Shown piece after piece: positions 7,998-16,758 of a stretch of 35,512 nucleotides of DNA. The position numbers were made by a program, and so were the translations under genes. The DNA lies in NCBI GenBank assembly GCA_934691925.1, contig CAKUTI010000019.1, forward strand, positions 1-35,512. The letters are read 5' to 3'. The notes under the pieces were generated by a model. The model ran no database searches and was not told the DNA's origin. It saw nothing but the letters and a program-made list of their open reading frames with translations. How positions within the stretch are numbered: position 1 is the first letter of the stretch; each line of letters opens with the position of its first letter. The DNA is from an uncultured Treponema sp. Its GTDB lineage: Bacteria; Spirochaetota; Spirochaetia; Treponematales; Treponemataceae.

Positions 7998-9338
7998 ATG
8001 GAATCATTTTCTCTAATAATTGCGGTTGCCGCAATCGTTGGTTTCGGCGCAATTCTAATAGCATTATCCACACGAAAAAAGGGCGGAGGCAAAGGCAGGC
8101 AAAAAGGCCGCGCCCAGATTCTAAAGGAAGCGAGCAGAAAACTTGCACAAGACCCGCACAATCCTGCCGCGCTGATTGCGCTTGGCGACCTTTACTATAA
8201 CGACCGCGCTTGGGACAAGGCTTTTCCGATTTACGAGACGCAGCTTAGCATTGCTCCGGCGCACAAGGAAATTGACGCTTTCAATGCGGCGTTAAGGCAG
8301 GGAATTTGCGCAGTCAAGCTGAACAAGCTTCAGGACGCTTTCCGAGGGCTTTCGGCAGCCTACAACATAAATCCGAATGACTACGAAGTGAACTATTATC
8401 TTGGACTCGCGCTTTACAAGAACAATGATTTTGAGAAGGCTGTTCCGAGATTTAAAAAAGTCCTTGTTTTAAAGCCGGACGTTACCAATATAAATTCTCC
8501 GCTCGGGCTTTCTCTTTACAAGGCGAAGCATTACCGCGAGTCTCTCTCGTTTTTGAAGCGCGCTTTGGATGAGAATCCAGAAAACAAGGAAGTTCTTTTT
8601 TCGATGGCAGACGCGATGAACGAAAGCGGATACGGCGACAAGGCGATGAAGATTTTTTTGCACTTGCGGCCAGACCCGGAATTTGGCGCGCGTTCTTGCC
8701 TTGCGGCAGGTCTTTATCACTTGAAGCTCGGAGAAAACGAGAAGGCGATTCAGGATTTTGAGATTGGACTTAGGCATCAGAATGTCTCGCAGGATGTCGC
8801 GCTTGAAATCCGCTACAGGCTTTCGACTGCGTATTTTCAGATAAAGGCGATTTCAAAAGGACTTTCGGTTCTGATGGAAATTCAGGCGATGGTTCCTTCC
8901 TACAAGGATGTTCCGCAGCTTCTGGCGCGCTATCAGGAATTGAACCAGAACAAGAATCTTCAAGTTTATCTTATGTCTAGCACAAGCGATTTCGTTTCGC
9001 TTTGCCGGAGAATTGTCGTCTCGTATTATCAGAAAGCGGTTGCGAAAATTGTCGATATTTCCGTAACTTCGGGCTGTGTCGAGATTTTGACGAATGTTGA
9101 ATTTTCGCGCTCGGAGGAGATTCACATTTTCAGATTCTACAGAAGCACAGGCGTGATTTCGGATTTGTACATAAGAGATTTCCACGCGAAAGTTTCAGAG
9201 TCGAAAGCTGACCGCGGAATCTGCTTTTCAGCTGGAATATTCAGCGACGAGGCGAGAAGATACGCCGAAGGACGCCCGATAGACTTGATTGAAAAGACAA
9301 ATCTTGTCCGGATTCTTAAAAAAATCGACATGAACTAG
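7998..9338 (+). CDS. Membrane-anchored TPR protein with C-terminal Mrr-like domain
   Basis: A 446-aa protein. Residues 1-23 are one hydrophobic segment (SLIIAVAAIVGFGAILIAL) followed by a basic stretch RKKGGGKGRQKGR, which by the positive-inside rule places the rest in the cytoplasm. About 6-8 tetratricopeptide repeats follow (NPAALIALGDLYYNDRAWDKA, NDYEVNYYLGLALYKNNDFEKA, and so on). The last 115 residues resemble the Mrr restriction-endonuclease fold, best seen in the closing GICFSAGIFSDEARRYAEGR and IDLIEKTNLVRIL. The expected catalytic lysine motif is not visible, so it is more likely a binding module than a nuclease. ATG 7998 is preferred over upstream TTG frames because it opens the membrane anchor. 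Function unknown; TPR scaffolding is likely. Confidence 0.75.
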   Translation: MESFSLIIAVAAIVGFGAILIALSTRKKGGGKGRQKGRAQILKEASRKLAQDPHNPAALIALGDLYYNDRAWDKAFPIYETQLSIAPAHKEIDAFNAALRQGICAVKLNKLQDAFRGLSAAYNINPNDYEVNYYLGLALYKNNDFEKAVPRFKKVLVLKPDVTNINSPLGLSLYKAKHYRESLSFLKRALDENPENKEVLFSMADAMNESGYGDKAMKIFLHLRPDPEFGARSCLAAGLYHLKLGENEKAIQDFEIGLRHQNVSQDVALEIRYRLSTAYFQIKAISKGLSVLMEIQAMVPSYKDVPQLLARYQELNQNKNLQVYLMSSTSDFVSLCRRIVVSYYQKAVAKIVDISVTSGCVEILTNVEFSRSEEIHIFRFYRSTGVISDLYIRDFHAKVSESKADRGICFSAGIFSDEARRYAEGRPIDLIEKTNLVRILKKIDMN

Positions 9339-9376
9339 AATTTGCCGTTTTCAAATTTTTAAAAGAGATAAAAACG

Positions 9377-9424
9377 AAAACACCGCAGCCATTTCATATT
9401 CAAAACGGCTGCGGTGTTTTTTTC
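9377..9424. terminator. Strong bidirectional terminator
   Basis: Perfect 14-bp arms AAAACACCGCAGCC (9377-9390) and GGCTGCGGTGTTTT (9407-9420), followed by T residues on one side and preceded by A residues on the other. It lies between the convergent TPR and acyltransferase genes and can serve both. Confidence 0.9.
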
Positions 9425-9528
9425 AAATGGCAAGGGCTTGTTGTTTTCCAAACTGCTGATTTTAGAATGTTTCAAGCCGCTGCTCTGATTTTTTGCTTTT
9501 TTTAAGATGTTTTGCCTTAAAAAATATT

Positions 9529-10437
9529 TTAGAATCCAACATCAGGATTTTTCGCCTTGATTTCATCGTGCTGCTTGTCGAAAAGCTCCATCACGTGGTC
9601 AATAACTTTCTGCTTCGGGTCTTGCTCGTCAGCTGGAAGAGACGCGAGATAGTCCTTTCTGAACTGCTTGCAGTCAATCACAGGGCTTGCCGTGAAAATC
9701 TGGACTGCAGGCTCGATTAAGTCTGCGAGCATATCGTCAGGATTTTTCATATCGATTGTGAGACAGCTTCCGTTGATTGAAACAAGAATCATAACATCGA
9801 ACATTCTAAGGTAAGAGTCGATTTCACGCAGACCTTTTTTTGTCTCTGGATGGCCTGGGCGGTAGCGCGTTCCAGAAGGGAAAACAAGAATCACTTCGCC
9901 GTCTTTCTTGCATTTGTCCATTGCGCGCATTGAAGCGAGGTTTATTGCCCGCGCGCGTTTTTCCTCGGCTGCCTTTTCCTCTTCGGACTGGGCTTTTGCC
10001 TCGGCTTTTGTGAGCGAGCGTGTCGGATAAATCACAACGCGAGTGAAGCTTTCCGCAAAGGCTCGAACAACCGGATTCTCCTCGTTGAGCTTCATTCCCG
10101 CGATTGCGACGATTTTGTCCGAAAGCTCTTTGCCGTTCGGCATTTCCTTTTCAATCAGATAGCAGAGAGCTGGAAGGTCAGTGTTCGAGTAATGCTCCAT
10201 CAGGATAAGTCCGTGCTTTCCGCTTTTCACCGCGTCAAAAAACGCCTGAAAATTTTCCTTGTTTTCGAGTCTGCTTCCCGGAGCCATATTGTCTTTTACA
10301 AGCTCGTTCATAAAAATTCTTGTTGCCGGGTTCGCTTTCTGATAAACATTTGTCTCGTTGATTTTTGCTGCCGCTTTTGTAAGTCCAGCCAGCTTTGTCA
10401 TCATATCTGGATAATGTTCGCGGATTGATTGTGCCAT
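9529..10437 (-). CDS. Acyltransferase of the PlsC/glycerol-3-phosphate acyltransferase family
   Basis: Probable phospholipid acyltransferase (302 aa), transferring a fatty acyl group to glycerol-3-phosphate or lysophosphatidate. The catalytic HX4D motif is seen in LILMEHYSNTDLP, and the glycerophosphate-binding motif appears as FPSGTRYRPGHPETKKG in place of the usual FPEGTRS. There is no clear membrane segment, and the protein is longer than typical PlsC, resembling the soluble GPAT type. The ATG at 10437 (MAQSIREHYPDM) is chosen because GAGG lies about 6 bases upstream; an upstream in-frame start has no such site. It ends close to the shared terminator. Substrate choice is inferred. Confidence 0.8.
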   Translation of the reverse strand: MAQSIREHYPDMMTKLAGLTKAAAKINETNVYQKANPATRIFMNELVKDNMAPGSRLENKENFQAFFDAVKSGKHGLILMEHYSNTDLPALCYLIEKEMPNGKELSDKIVAIAGMKLNEENPVVRAFAESFTRVVIYPTRSLTKAEAKAQSEEEKAAEEKRARAINLASMRAMDKCKKDGEVILVFPSGTRYRPGHPETKKGLREIDSYLRMFDVMILVSINGSCLTIDMKNPDDMLADLIEPAVQIFTASPVIDCKQFRKDYLASLPADEQDPKQKVIDHVMELFDKQHDEIKAKNPDVGF

Positions 10438-10644
10438 AAATTCCTCTATGTTTTTGTTTTGAATTTTTGTGATTTCTACCATTCTATGTTTAAGGCTGCA
10501 ATTTTGCAAGGTTTAGGATTTTTGACGGAAATTTTGACTTGAATCTGAAAATTTAAAATTTGAAAAATCGGCTTCTGATGAAAATCCAAAATTTTCTTGT
10601 TGCTGCCGGTTTTTAATGATAATGTTGACCTGAAGGAAAATCTT

Positions 10645-11559
10645 ATGGAAATAAAAACTGTTACAATGATTGGAGTAGGGGCGGTTGGCGCGGTTATCGC
10701 CTCCAGGCTCTCGAAATTTCTTGGAAAGGAGAATGTTGAGTGTCTTGCAGACTGCGAGAGAAAAACTCGTTACGAGCGCGATGGAATTTTTATAAACGGC
10801 GAGAAGCAGAATTTCAATTTTGTTGAAAGCAAGAACGCGAGAAAAAGCGACCTGATTGTAATCGCGACGAAAAATCTCCAGCTGCCGGAAGCGATAAAAA
10901 TGATGGAAAAAGCCTGCGGAAGCGAAACCGTGATTCTCTCGCTTCTGAACGGAATTCAAAGCGAGAAGGACATTGCCGCAGTCTACGGCGAGGAGAAAGT
11001 TCTTTACAGCTTTGTAATCAGCCTGAATTCGATTCACGTCGGAAGCAAAATTGAATGTTCTGACTTTGGAACGCTCGTTTTCGGCGAGAAAGACAACTCA
11101 AAATCTGAAAGGATTCTCGCGCTTGAAAAGCTTTTCTCGTCTTCTGGAATCAGGTTCAGAAATCCTGAAAATATTCATCTTGAAATGTGGAAAAAATTTC
11201 TGATAAACACGACTTTCAACACGCTGAGCGCGGTTACTCGCTCGCCTTACGGCGGATTTCGAATTTCTGTTATGCAGGAGCTTGCGCGCCAAGTCGGAAG
11301 CGAGGTTATAAAAGTCGCGAACGCGGAAAACGTTCCGCTTACGGCGCAAATGCTTGAGGACGACATCAAGATGATGTGCGGACACGACCCGCACGGAAAG
11401 ACGAGCATGCTTCAGGATATGGAAGCCGGAAGAAAAAGCGAGAACGCGTGGTTCTGCGGAACTGTCTCGAAGCTTGCGAGAAAGCACGGAATTGAAGTTC
11501 CGTGCTGCGAATTTCTGGAGAAGCTGGTTGAAGGAACTGAGGCTGTCAGAACTGTGTGA
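10645..11559 (+). CDS. Ketopantoate reductase family protein (PanE/ApbA)
   Basis: NADPH-dependent 2-dehydropantoate 2-reductase family (304 aa), the step giving pantoate for coenzyme A. The Rossmann motif is MIGVGAVGAVIASRL near the N-terminus. The C-terminal helical domain has the family lysine region as EMWKKFLINTTFNTLSAVTRSPYG, followed by PHGKTSMLQDMEAGRKSE, which matches the PanE signature PSMLQDIERGR-type ending. AAGGA lies 8 bases before the ATG. It is monocistronic, divergent from the acyltransferase. PanE-family paralogues sometimes act on other 2-oxo acids, and no other pan genes are nearby, so pathway assignment is probable, not certain. Confidence 0.85.
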   Translation: MEIKTVTMIGVGAVGAVIASRLSKFLGKENVECLADCERKTRYERDGIFINGEKQNFNFVESKNARKSDLIVIATKNLQLPEAIKMMEKACGSETVILSLLNGIQSEKDIAAVYGEEKVLYSFVISLNSIHVGSKIECSDFGTLVFGEKDNSKSERILALEKLFSSSGIRFRNPENIHLEMWKKFLINTTFNTLSAVTRSPYGGFRISVMQELARQVGSEVIKVANAENVPLTAQMLEDDIKMMCGHDPHGKTSMLQDMEAGRKSENAWFCGTVSKLARKHGIEVPCCEFLEKLVEGTEAVRTV

Positions 11560-11589
11560 AAATCAGTTGAAACTGGTAAAAACGTTTTA

Positions 11590-11624
11590 AATCGGTTGAA
11601 GACAAAAAAAACGTAAAACCGATT
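11590..11624. terminator. Possible terminator hairpin between convergent genes
   Basis: AATCGGTT (11590-11597) pairs with AACCGATT (11617-11624) around a 19-base loop. The surrounding 11560-11669 gap is rich in short AAACGTTT-like and GCGTTTAAAGCG-like repeats. Its position between convergent panE-like and nrdG genes suits a terminator, but the T run is weak. Confidence 0.35.
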
Positions 11625-11669
11625 AAAAACGTTTCAATCGCTAAAAGCGTTTAAAGCGAATGTTTTTGC

Positions 11670-12176
11670 CTAAAGTTTCAGCAGGCAGTTGTGCGCTAAG
11701 TCGATGATTCTCTGGTTTGACGAGCCGCGGTAGTTTAAGGTCAGGTCTTTTTGGCTTTCGATAAACGGCCCGTCAACGAGAATGTCAATGCAGGCGAGCA
11801 TCCTGTTTGTGAGAGGCGTGTGCTTTTTTCCGTTTTGAGGAAGCAAATCCTTGTCGTAAAGATAGCCTGTGTAACACCAGATATTTTTATTTGGATAAGT
11901 TTTTTTTACGCGCTCAAGGAAAGTCGCGAGCGCTTCCTGATTTTCAGGCTCGAACGGCTCACCGCCGAGAACTGTAAGCCCCTGAATGTACTCAGGCTTC
12001 AAATATTCAAGAATTTCGTCCTCGGTTTCTTTTGTAAAAGGCTTTCCAAAGCCGAAGTCCCAAGTTATCTGGTTCTGGCAGCTTTTGCAGTGGACCCGGC
12101 AGCCCGAGACAAAGAGCGAGACTCTTACTCCAAGCCCGTCAGCAATATCTACTTTTTTTATAGTTCCGTAGTTCAT
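11670..12176 (-). CDS. nrdG: Anaerobic ribonucleotide reductase activating enzyme
   Basis: Radical SAM enzyme (168 aa) that makes the glycyl radical on NrdD. The iron-sulfur motif CxxxCxxC is seen as CRVHCKSC near residues 26-33. Also present are the N-terminal DGLGVRVSLFVSGC, the glycine-rich SAM segment TVLGGEPFEPEN and the WCYTGY segment typical of NrdG. It lies downstream of nrdD in the same direction, separated by 169 bp that contain a repeat with a stable hairpin; the two are probably expressed from the nrdD promoter with some attenuation at that hairpin. Confidence 0.93.
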   Translation of the reverse strand: MNYGTIKKVDIADGLGVRVSLFVSGCRVHCKSCQNQITWDFGFGKPFTKETEDEILEYLKPEYIQGLTVLGGEPFEPENQEALATFLERVKKTYPNKNIWCYTGYLYDKDLLPQNGKKHTPLTNRMLACIDILVDGPFIESQKDLTLNYRGSSNQRIIDLAHNCLLKL

Positions 12177-12200
12177 ATTTTTCCGTGAATTTTAGGCTTT

Positions 12201-12330
12201 GCGTTAGGGATAGTAGCTGCGCCGCAGGCGTTCTTGCACGTTTTGCTTTTATTTTTGCTAAAAAGTGCCAGAATGTAGCGATAGCGGAACAGCGGATAGC
12301 CCGACCCGAGCCGCTTTATGCGGTTCGGGT
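12201..12330 (+). repeat. Modular intergenic repeat, copy between nrdD and nrdG
   Basis: Begins GCGTTAGGGATAGTAGC, has an imperfect inner inverted repeat (12229-12239 with 12265-12275), then the block AGCGGATAGCCCGACCCG, and ends in a hairpin ACCCGAGCCGC/GCGGTTCGGGT (12304-12330, loop TTTAT). The start and the TAGCCCG block recur in the copy at 28715. It sits inside the nrdD-nrdG transcript in antisense orientation. Confidence 0.65.
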
Positions 12331-12345
12331 AACGCCCTGATGATT

Positions 12346-14523
12346 TTAAAGATGGAGAACTCTTTCCTTGATTTCCTGAGTTCTGCCCTGGTTCCAGTAT
12401 TGCGTGCCGATGTAGCCGCAGGTGCGCCGCGCGACGTTCATTGTGGACTGGTCTGTGTTTCCGCAGTTCGGGCATTGCCAGATGAGCTTGTTTTCGCTGT
12501 CGGTGACAATCTTGATTTCGCCTGTGTAGCCGCATTTCTGGCAGCAGTCGGATTTTGTGTTAAGCTCTGCGTACATTATGTTGTTGTAGATGTGCTTTAG
12601 CAAAGCCATTACCGCCGGAATGTTGTTTTCCATATTCGGAACTTCAACGTAGCTTACAGCGCCGCCCGGAGAAAGCTCCTGGAATTGGCTTTCAAACGTG
12701 AGCTTTGTGAATGCATCAACCGGCTCTGTAACGTGGATATGGTAAGAGTTTGTGATGTAGTTCTTGTCTGTGACTCCCTCGATTTCGCCGAAACGCTTTT
12801 TAAGGCATTTTGCGAATTTGTATGTTGTTGACTCGAGCGGAGTTCCGTAAAGAGAGAAGTCCATATTTGACTCTTTCTTCCATTTTTTGCACTTCTCGTT
12901 CATAAATTTCATGACTTCAAGCGCGAACGGAGTCGCCTCTGCATCTGTGTGAGGCTTTCCTGTCATAAATCTGACGCACTCGCAAAGTCCAGCGTAGCCG
13001 AGCGAGATTGTCGAGTAGCCGCCGTACAAGAGCTTGTCGATTGTCTCGCCTTTCTTTAGGCGGGCAAGCGCTCCGTTCTGCCAGAGAATCGGCGCGACAT
13101 CGCTTGGAGTTCCCATCAGACGCTCGTGTCTTCTCATAAGAGCCTTGTGGCAAAGCTCGAGACGCTCGTCGAAAATCTCCCAGAATGTCTTGAAGTCGCG
13201 GTTTGAAGAGCAGGCGACATCAACGAGATTGATTGTAACAACGCCCTGATTGAATCTTCCGTAATATTTCGGCTTTCCATTCTCGTCGATGAAAGGCGTG
13301 AGGAACGAGCGGCAGCCCATGCAAGGATAGCAGTGACCTTCGCCGTTCTTGTCAACTTTAAGCTCGAGCATTTTTTTCTCGGAGATGTAGTCAGGAACCA
13401 TTCTGCGTGAAGTGCATTTTGCAGCAAGCTCTGTGAGATAATAATATTTTGAGCCTTCCTCGATGTTGTCCGGCTCGAGAACGTAAATCAGCTTTGGAAA
13501 CGCTGGAGTCACCCAGAACCCTTTTTCGTTTTTTACGCCCTGATAACGCTGCTTTAGGACTTCCTCGATGACCATCGCCAAGTCTTCTTTTTCATGCTCG
13601 TTTTTAGCCTCGTTCAGATACATAAAGACCGTCACGAACGGAGATTGGCCGTTTGTCGTCATCAAAGTCACAACCTGATACTGGATTGTCTGGACACCGC
13701 GCTTGATTTCGTCTTTGAGGCGCATATTTGTGATTTGTGTTTTCTGCTCGTCCGTGAATTTTATTCCCGTCATCTCTTCGGTTTTGATAAGCTCGTTCTG
13801 AATTTTTTTACGGCTTACATCAACGAACGGCGCAAGGTGAGTGAGCGAGATTGACTGGCCGCCGTACTGGCATGAGGCAACCTGCGCGATAATTTGGGTC
13901 GCGATGTTGCAGGCTGTAGAGAATGAGTGAGGCGTGTCGATTTTTGTGCCTGAAATCACTGTTCCGTTCTGGAGCATATCCTCAAGATTCACAAGGTCGC
14001 AGTTGTGCATGTGCTGCGCAAAATAGTCCGCATCGTGGAAGTGGAGAATTCCTTCCGAGTGCGCCTTTACAATGTCCTCGTCAAGCAGAAATCTTTTTGT
14101 GATGTCTTTCGAGACTTCGCCCGCCATATAGTCGCGCTGGACTGAGACTACAGTGGAGTTCTTGTTTGAGTTTTCCTGCTTTACTTCCTCATTGTTACAT
14201 TCAAGAAGAGAGAGAATCTGGCTGTCTGTCGAGTTCGCCTTTCTCATCAGCTGGTGCTGGTAGCGGTAGGTGATGTATTTTTTCGCGATGTCGAAAGAGC
14301 CTTCCTTCATGATTTCTTTTTCAACAAGGTCTTGAATCGCCTCTACGTTCATCTCGTGCTTTTCTGCCTCGCACTGTTTCTGAACGTTCAGCGCCATTTT
14401 TTTGATTTGCTTTTCGCTCAGTTGCTCCGAAACTGGAACTTCCCTGTTTGCCTTTGAGATTGCAATGACGATTTTGTTGAGGTCAAAAATCACCTCAACG
14501 CCGTTACGCTTAATGATTTTCAT
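12346..14523 (-). CDS. nrdD: Anaerobic ribonucleoside-triphosphate reductase, class III
   Basis: Reduces ribonucleoside triphosphates to deoxynucleotides under anoxia using a glycyl radical (725 aa). Domain order: ATP-cone at about residues 1-90 (KIIKRNGVEVIFDLNKI, usual allosteric site), large catalytic barrel, then a zinc ribbon CCQKCGYTG ... WQCPNCGN, and the C-terminal radical loop RRTCGYIGTQYW with the radical glycine near residue 703. The ATG at 14523 starts the ATP-cone; an upstream in-frame start at 14568 adds no conserved sequence. An upstream region holds a sigma70 promoter and two NrdR-box-like sites, pointing to repression by NrdR, whose gene is not in the window. nrdG follows. 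Confidence 0.96.
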   Translation of the reverse strand: MKIIKRNGVEVIFDLNKIVIAISKANREVPVSEQLSEKQIKKMALNVQKQCEAEKHEMNVEAIQDLVEKEIMKEGSFDIAKKYITYRYQHQLMRKANSTDSQILSLLECNNEEVKQENSNKNSTVVSVQRDYMAGEVSKDITKRFLLDEDIVKAHSEGILHFHDADYFAQHMHNCDLVNLEDMLQNGTVISGTKIDTPHSFSTACNIATQIIAQVASCQYGGQSISLTHLAPFVDVSRKKIQNELIKTEEMTGIKFTDEQKTQITNMRLKDEIKRGVQTIQYQVVTLMTTNGQSPFVTVFMYLNEAKNEHEKEDLAMVIEEVLKQRYQGVKNEKGFWVTPAFPKLIYVLEPDNIEEGSKYYYLTELAAKCTSRRMVPDYISEKKMLELKVDKNGEGHCYPCMGCRSFLTPFIDENGKPKYYGRFNQGVVTINLVDVACSSNRDFKTFWEIFDERLELCHKALMRRHERLMGTPSDVAPILWQNGALARLKKGETIDKLLYGGYSTISLGYAGLCECVRFMTGKPHTDAEATPFALEVMKFMNEKCKKWKKESNMDFSLYGTPLESTTYKFAKCLKKRFGEIEGVTDKNYITNSYHIHVTEPVDAFTKLTFESQFQELSPGGAVSYVEVPNMENNIPAVMALLKHIYNNIMYAELNTKSDCCQKCGYTGEIKIVTDSENKLIWQCPNCGNTDQSTMNVARRTCGYIGTQYWNQGRTQEIKERVLHL

Positions 14524-14591
14524 CGCGCCTTGTCCCTTCCAATTTTTTAATTTTCTATTAAAAAGCACTTGACAATTCTTTAAGATCGCCT

Positions 14592-14638
14592 AGTGGATTG
14601 ATTGTGGAATTCTTGTGGAAAAACACTAGATATAGCGT
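14592..14638 (-). promoter_or_regulatory. Pair of NrdR-box-like operators upstream of nrdD
   Basis: Box 1 (14623-14638) reads ACGCTATATCTAGTGT on the nrdD strand, 14 of 16 matches to the NrdR consensus acacwAtATaTwgtgt. Box 2 (14592-14607) reads CCACAATCAATCCACT, a weaker 9 of 16 match with one good half. Their start-to-start distance is exactly 31 bp, three helical turns, the arrangement known for NrdR. They lie downstream of the predicted transcription start. Confidence 0.65.
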
Positions 14639-14656
14639 TTTTTTAATGTTGAAATA

Positions 14657-14685
14657 ACTATAGATTTATCATCGGCAAGTGTCAA
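14657..14685 (-). promoter_or_regulatory. nrdD promoter
   Basis: On the minus strand a perfect TTGACA (14685-14680), 17-base spacer and TATAGT (14662-14657). Transcription would start near 14650, giving a leader of about 125 bases that includes both NrdR-box-like sites. Confidence 0.7.
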
Positions 14686-14759
14686 TGTAAAAAAAAGGAA
14701 AAATAGATTTTTCTAAAAACTGGTCGGTTTTGTCTAGTCAATAGGAGATGGGGAAAAAT

Positions 14760-14820
14760 TTCCGCTGGAAGAAAGCGAACTGCGTTTAAAAACCACTTTT
14801 CTGCGTGTTTCCAGCGGAAT
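14760..14820 (-). terminator. Probable terminator after the DUF1846 gene
   Basis: Arms TTCCGCTGGAA near 14760 and TTCCAGCGGAA near 14810 enclose a long loop with further partial pairing. On the minus strand the second arm is followed by AATTTTT. It lies directly after the DUF1846 stop and before the nrdD promoter. Confidence 0.55.
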
Positions 14821-14826
14821 GAAAGA

Positions 14827-16308
14827 CTACATTTTAAGAGTTTTCTTTTCTTTGCTTACAGGCTCGCTTGTGAAATCCACGCCGAGCTTCTTGAAAATTT
14901 TCTTGTCAACCTCGCTTAGCATTACAGTCGTGTGGACTTGGCAGCCTTTGAGCTTTGGAAGCTGCTCGAGAGCCTTTTTGCAGTTCTCGTCCGTGTTGCT
15001 GAGCATTGAGAGAGCGACTAGAACTTCGTCCGTGTGGAGACGCGGATTTTTTCCTGCTAAATATTCAACTTTCATTTTCTGGATCGGCTCAATCATTTCT
15101 GCCGGAATCAGCTTCACGTCGTGCGCGATTCCCGCAAGGTGCTTTGTCGCATTCAGTATAAGAGCCGCGCTTGTTCCGAGAAGGGCGGAAGTCTCCGATG
15201 TTATGATTTTTCCGTCTTCAAGATCGATTGCCGCGCAAGGAAGCCCTGATTTTGCTCCGCGCTCTTTTGCTGCGACTGTAACTTTTCTGTCCGCTGTGGA
15301 AATCTGTGCCTGCTGCATCAAAAGCTCGATTTTTCCCACTTCGCTTTCATTTCCGTTGCCTTCTGCAAGCTGGTTCAAAGCCTTGTAGTATCTTCGGATA
15401 ATCTCCTGCTTTGAAGCTTCGCGGCAGGCCTCGTCATTGTAAATGCAGAATCCTGCCATGTTCACGCCCATGTCCGTAGGAGACTTGTAAGGGTCTGAGC
15501 CGTAAATTCCCTTGAAAATCGCATCCATCACAGGATAAATCTCGATGTCGCGGTTGTAGTTTACGGTCGTTTTTCCGTACGCTTCCAGATGCCACGGGTC
15601 AATCATATTAACGTCGTTCAAGTCTGCGGTCGCGGCCTCATATGCGATGTTCACCGGGTGCTTCAGCGGAAGATTCCAGATTGGAAAAGTCTCGAATTTC
15701 GCGTATCCGGCTTTTACTCCGCGTTTGTTCTCGTGGTAAAGCTGGCTTAGGCAAGTCGCCATTTTTCCAGAGCCAGGCCCTGGAGCCGTCACAACAACGA
15801 GCGGGCGTGAAGTCTCAACATAGTCGTTCTTCCCGAATCCGTCATCGCTTACGATTAAATTCACGTTTGAAGGATAGCCCGGAATTGTGTAGTGATAATA
15901 AGCCTTTATCCCGAGCTTCTTGAGCTTCGCGCGGAACGCTTTCGCAGTCGCCTGTCCTGTGTAGTGCGTGATTACAACGCTTCCGACCATAAGCCCGCGT
16001 TTCTGGAATTCGTCGCGCAGGCGGAGAACGTCCTTGTCGTAAGTGATTCCCAAGTCGCCGCGGATTTTGTTTTTCTCGATGTCAACCGCGCTGATTACAA
16101 TTATGATTTCCGCGTAGTCGGCAAGCTGCATAAGCATTTTGAGCTTTGAGTCCGGCTGAAATCCCGGAAGAACGCGCGAGGCGTGAAAGTCATCAAAAAG
16201 CTTTCCTCCGAATTCAAGGTAAAGCTTGTCGCCAAATTTTGAAATGCGCTCTTTAATGTGCTCCGACTGAATCTTCAAATACTTTTCGTTGTCAAATCCT
16301 AATCTCAT
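14827..16308 (-). CDS. DUF1846 (UPF0371) family protein
   Basis: A 493-aa protein of the DUF1846/UPF0371 family, typical family length. Recognised segments: the N-terminus MRLGFDNEKYLKIQSEHI, YLEFGGKLFDDFHASRVLPG, the glycine-rich TAPGPGSGKMATCLSQLYHE, which resembles a phosphate-binding loop, and TDMGVNMAGFCIYND. No membrane segment or export signal is visible. The biochemical role of the family is not established; the GPGSGK segment suggests nucleotide binding. It is monocistronic, with a terminator-like repeat after it and a long intergenic space before it. Confidence 0.88.
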   Translation of the reverse strand: MRLGFDNEKYLKIQSEHIKERISKFGDKLYLEFGGKLFDDFHASRVLPGFQPDSKLKMLMQLADYAEIIIVISAVDIEKNKIRGDLGITYDKDVLRLRDEFQKRGLMVGSVVITHYTGQATAKAFRAKLKKLGIKAYYHYTIPGYPSNVNLIVSDDGFGKNDYVETSRPLVVVTAPGPGSGKMATCLSQLYHENKRGVKAGYAKFETFPIWNLPLKHPVNIAYEAATADLNDVNMIDPWHLEAYGKTTVNYNRDIEIYPVMDAIFKGIYGSDPYKSPTDMGVNMAGFCIYNDEACREASKQEIIRRYYKALNQLAEGNGNESEVGKIELLMQQAQISTADRKVTVAAKERGAKSGLPCAAIDLEDGKIITSETSALLGTSAALILNATKHLAGIAHDVKLIPAEMIEPIQKMKVEYLAGKNPRLHTDEVLVALSMLSNTDENCKKALEQLPKLKGCQVHTTVMLSEVDKKIFKKLGVDFTSEPVSKEKKTLKM

Positions 16309-16552
16309 AACGCAGTGATTTTAATGATTTTTCCGAGAATTAACAATTAAGAAACTCTGCCGGAAATTTTCGCCGGAAAATTTTTCCAGTTTTAAGAAAA
16401 TCTTTTCAAGAATTTTTCGTGAATCGTCCGTTAAGCGATTTTTGCAATCAACGGAATTTCATTTTGCGGTTTTCAGAAAAGATTTTATTTTTTGGACAAT
16501 GCTTTTGCAGAGCCGTAAAAAACTTGGAAAAATGCGCTTGAAATTTGAAAAC

Positions 16553-16660
16553 AAGCCCGCTGTTCCGCGCTTCGCTCGCGCTCATCTAAAGATTGGGGCT
16601 GCAAAAGCAGGGAAAAGGCAGCCCCAAGCGCTCCATAGCGGTGTAGGATTTTCTTTGCGC
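16553..16660 (+). repeat. Intergenic repeat with stable hairpin
   Basis: GC-rich block in the otherwise AT-rich 450-bp gap 16309-16758. It contains CGCGCTTCGCTCGCGCTC and a perfect 10-bp hairpin TTGGGGCTGC (16593-16602) / GCAGCCCCAA (16618-16627), then CTCCATAGCGGTGTAGG. Composition and phrasing resemble the other modular repeats in this window, but no GCGTTAGGG start is present, so it may be a related or degenerate member. No gene is seen in the gap. Confidence 0.4.
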
Positions 16661-16758
16661 GCCTGCCTTAATTTTTCGCTCTGTTTGTTATTCCTTATGG
16701 AAAAGAAAAGTTTTAAAAGATAGAATTGCTTATAAATTTTCAAACTAGAGGTAAAGAA

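Noticed and set aside
16442..16723. 93-codon frame upstream of kduI
   Set aside because: It runs through the GC-rich repeat and hairpin, has no ribosome site and no family-like sequence.
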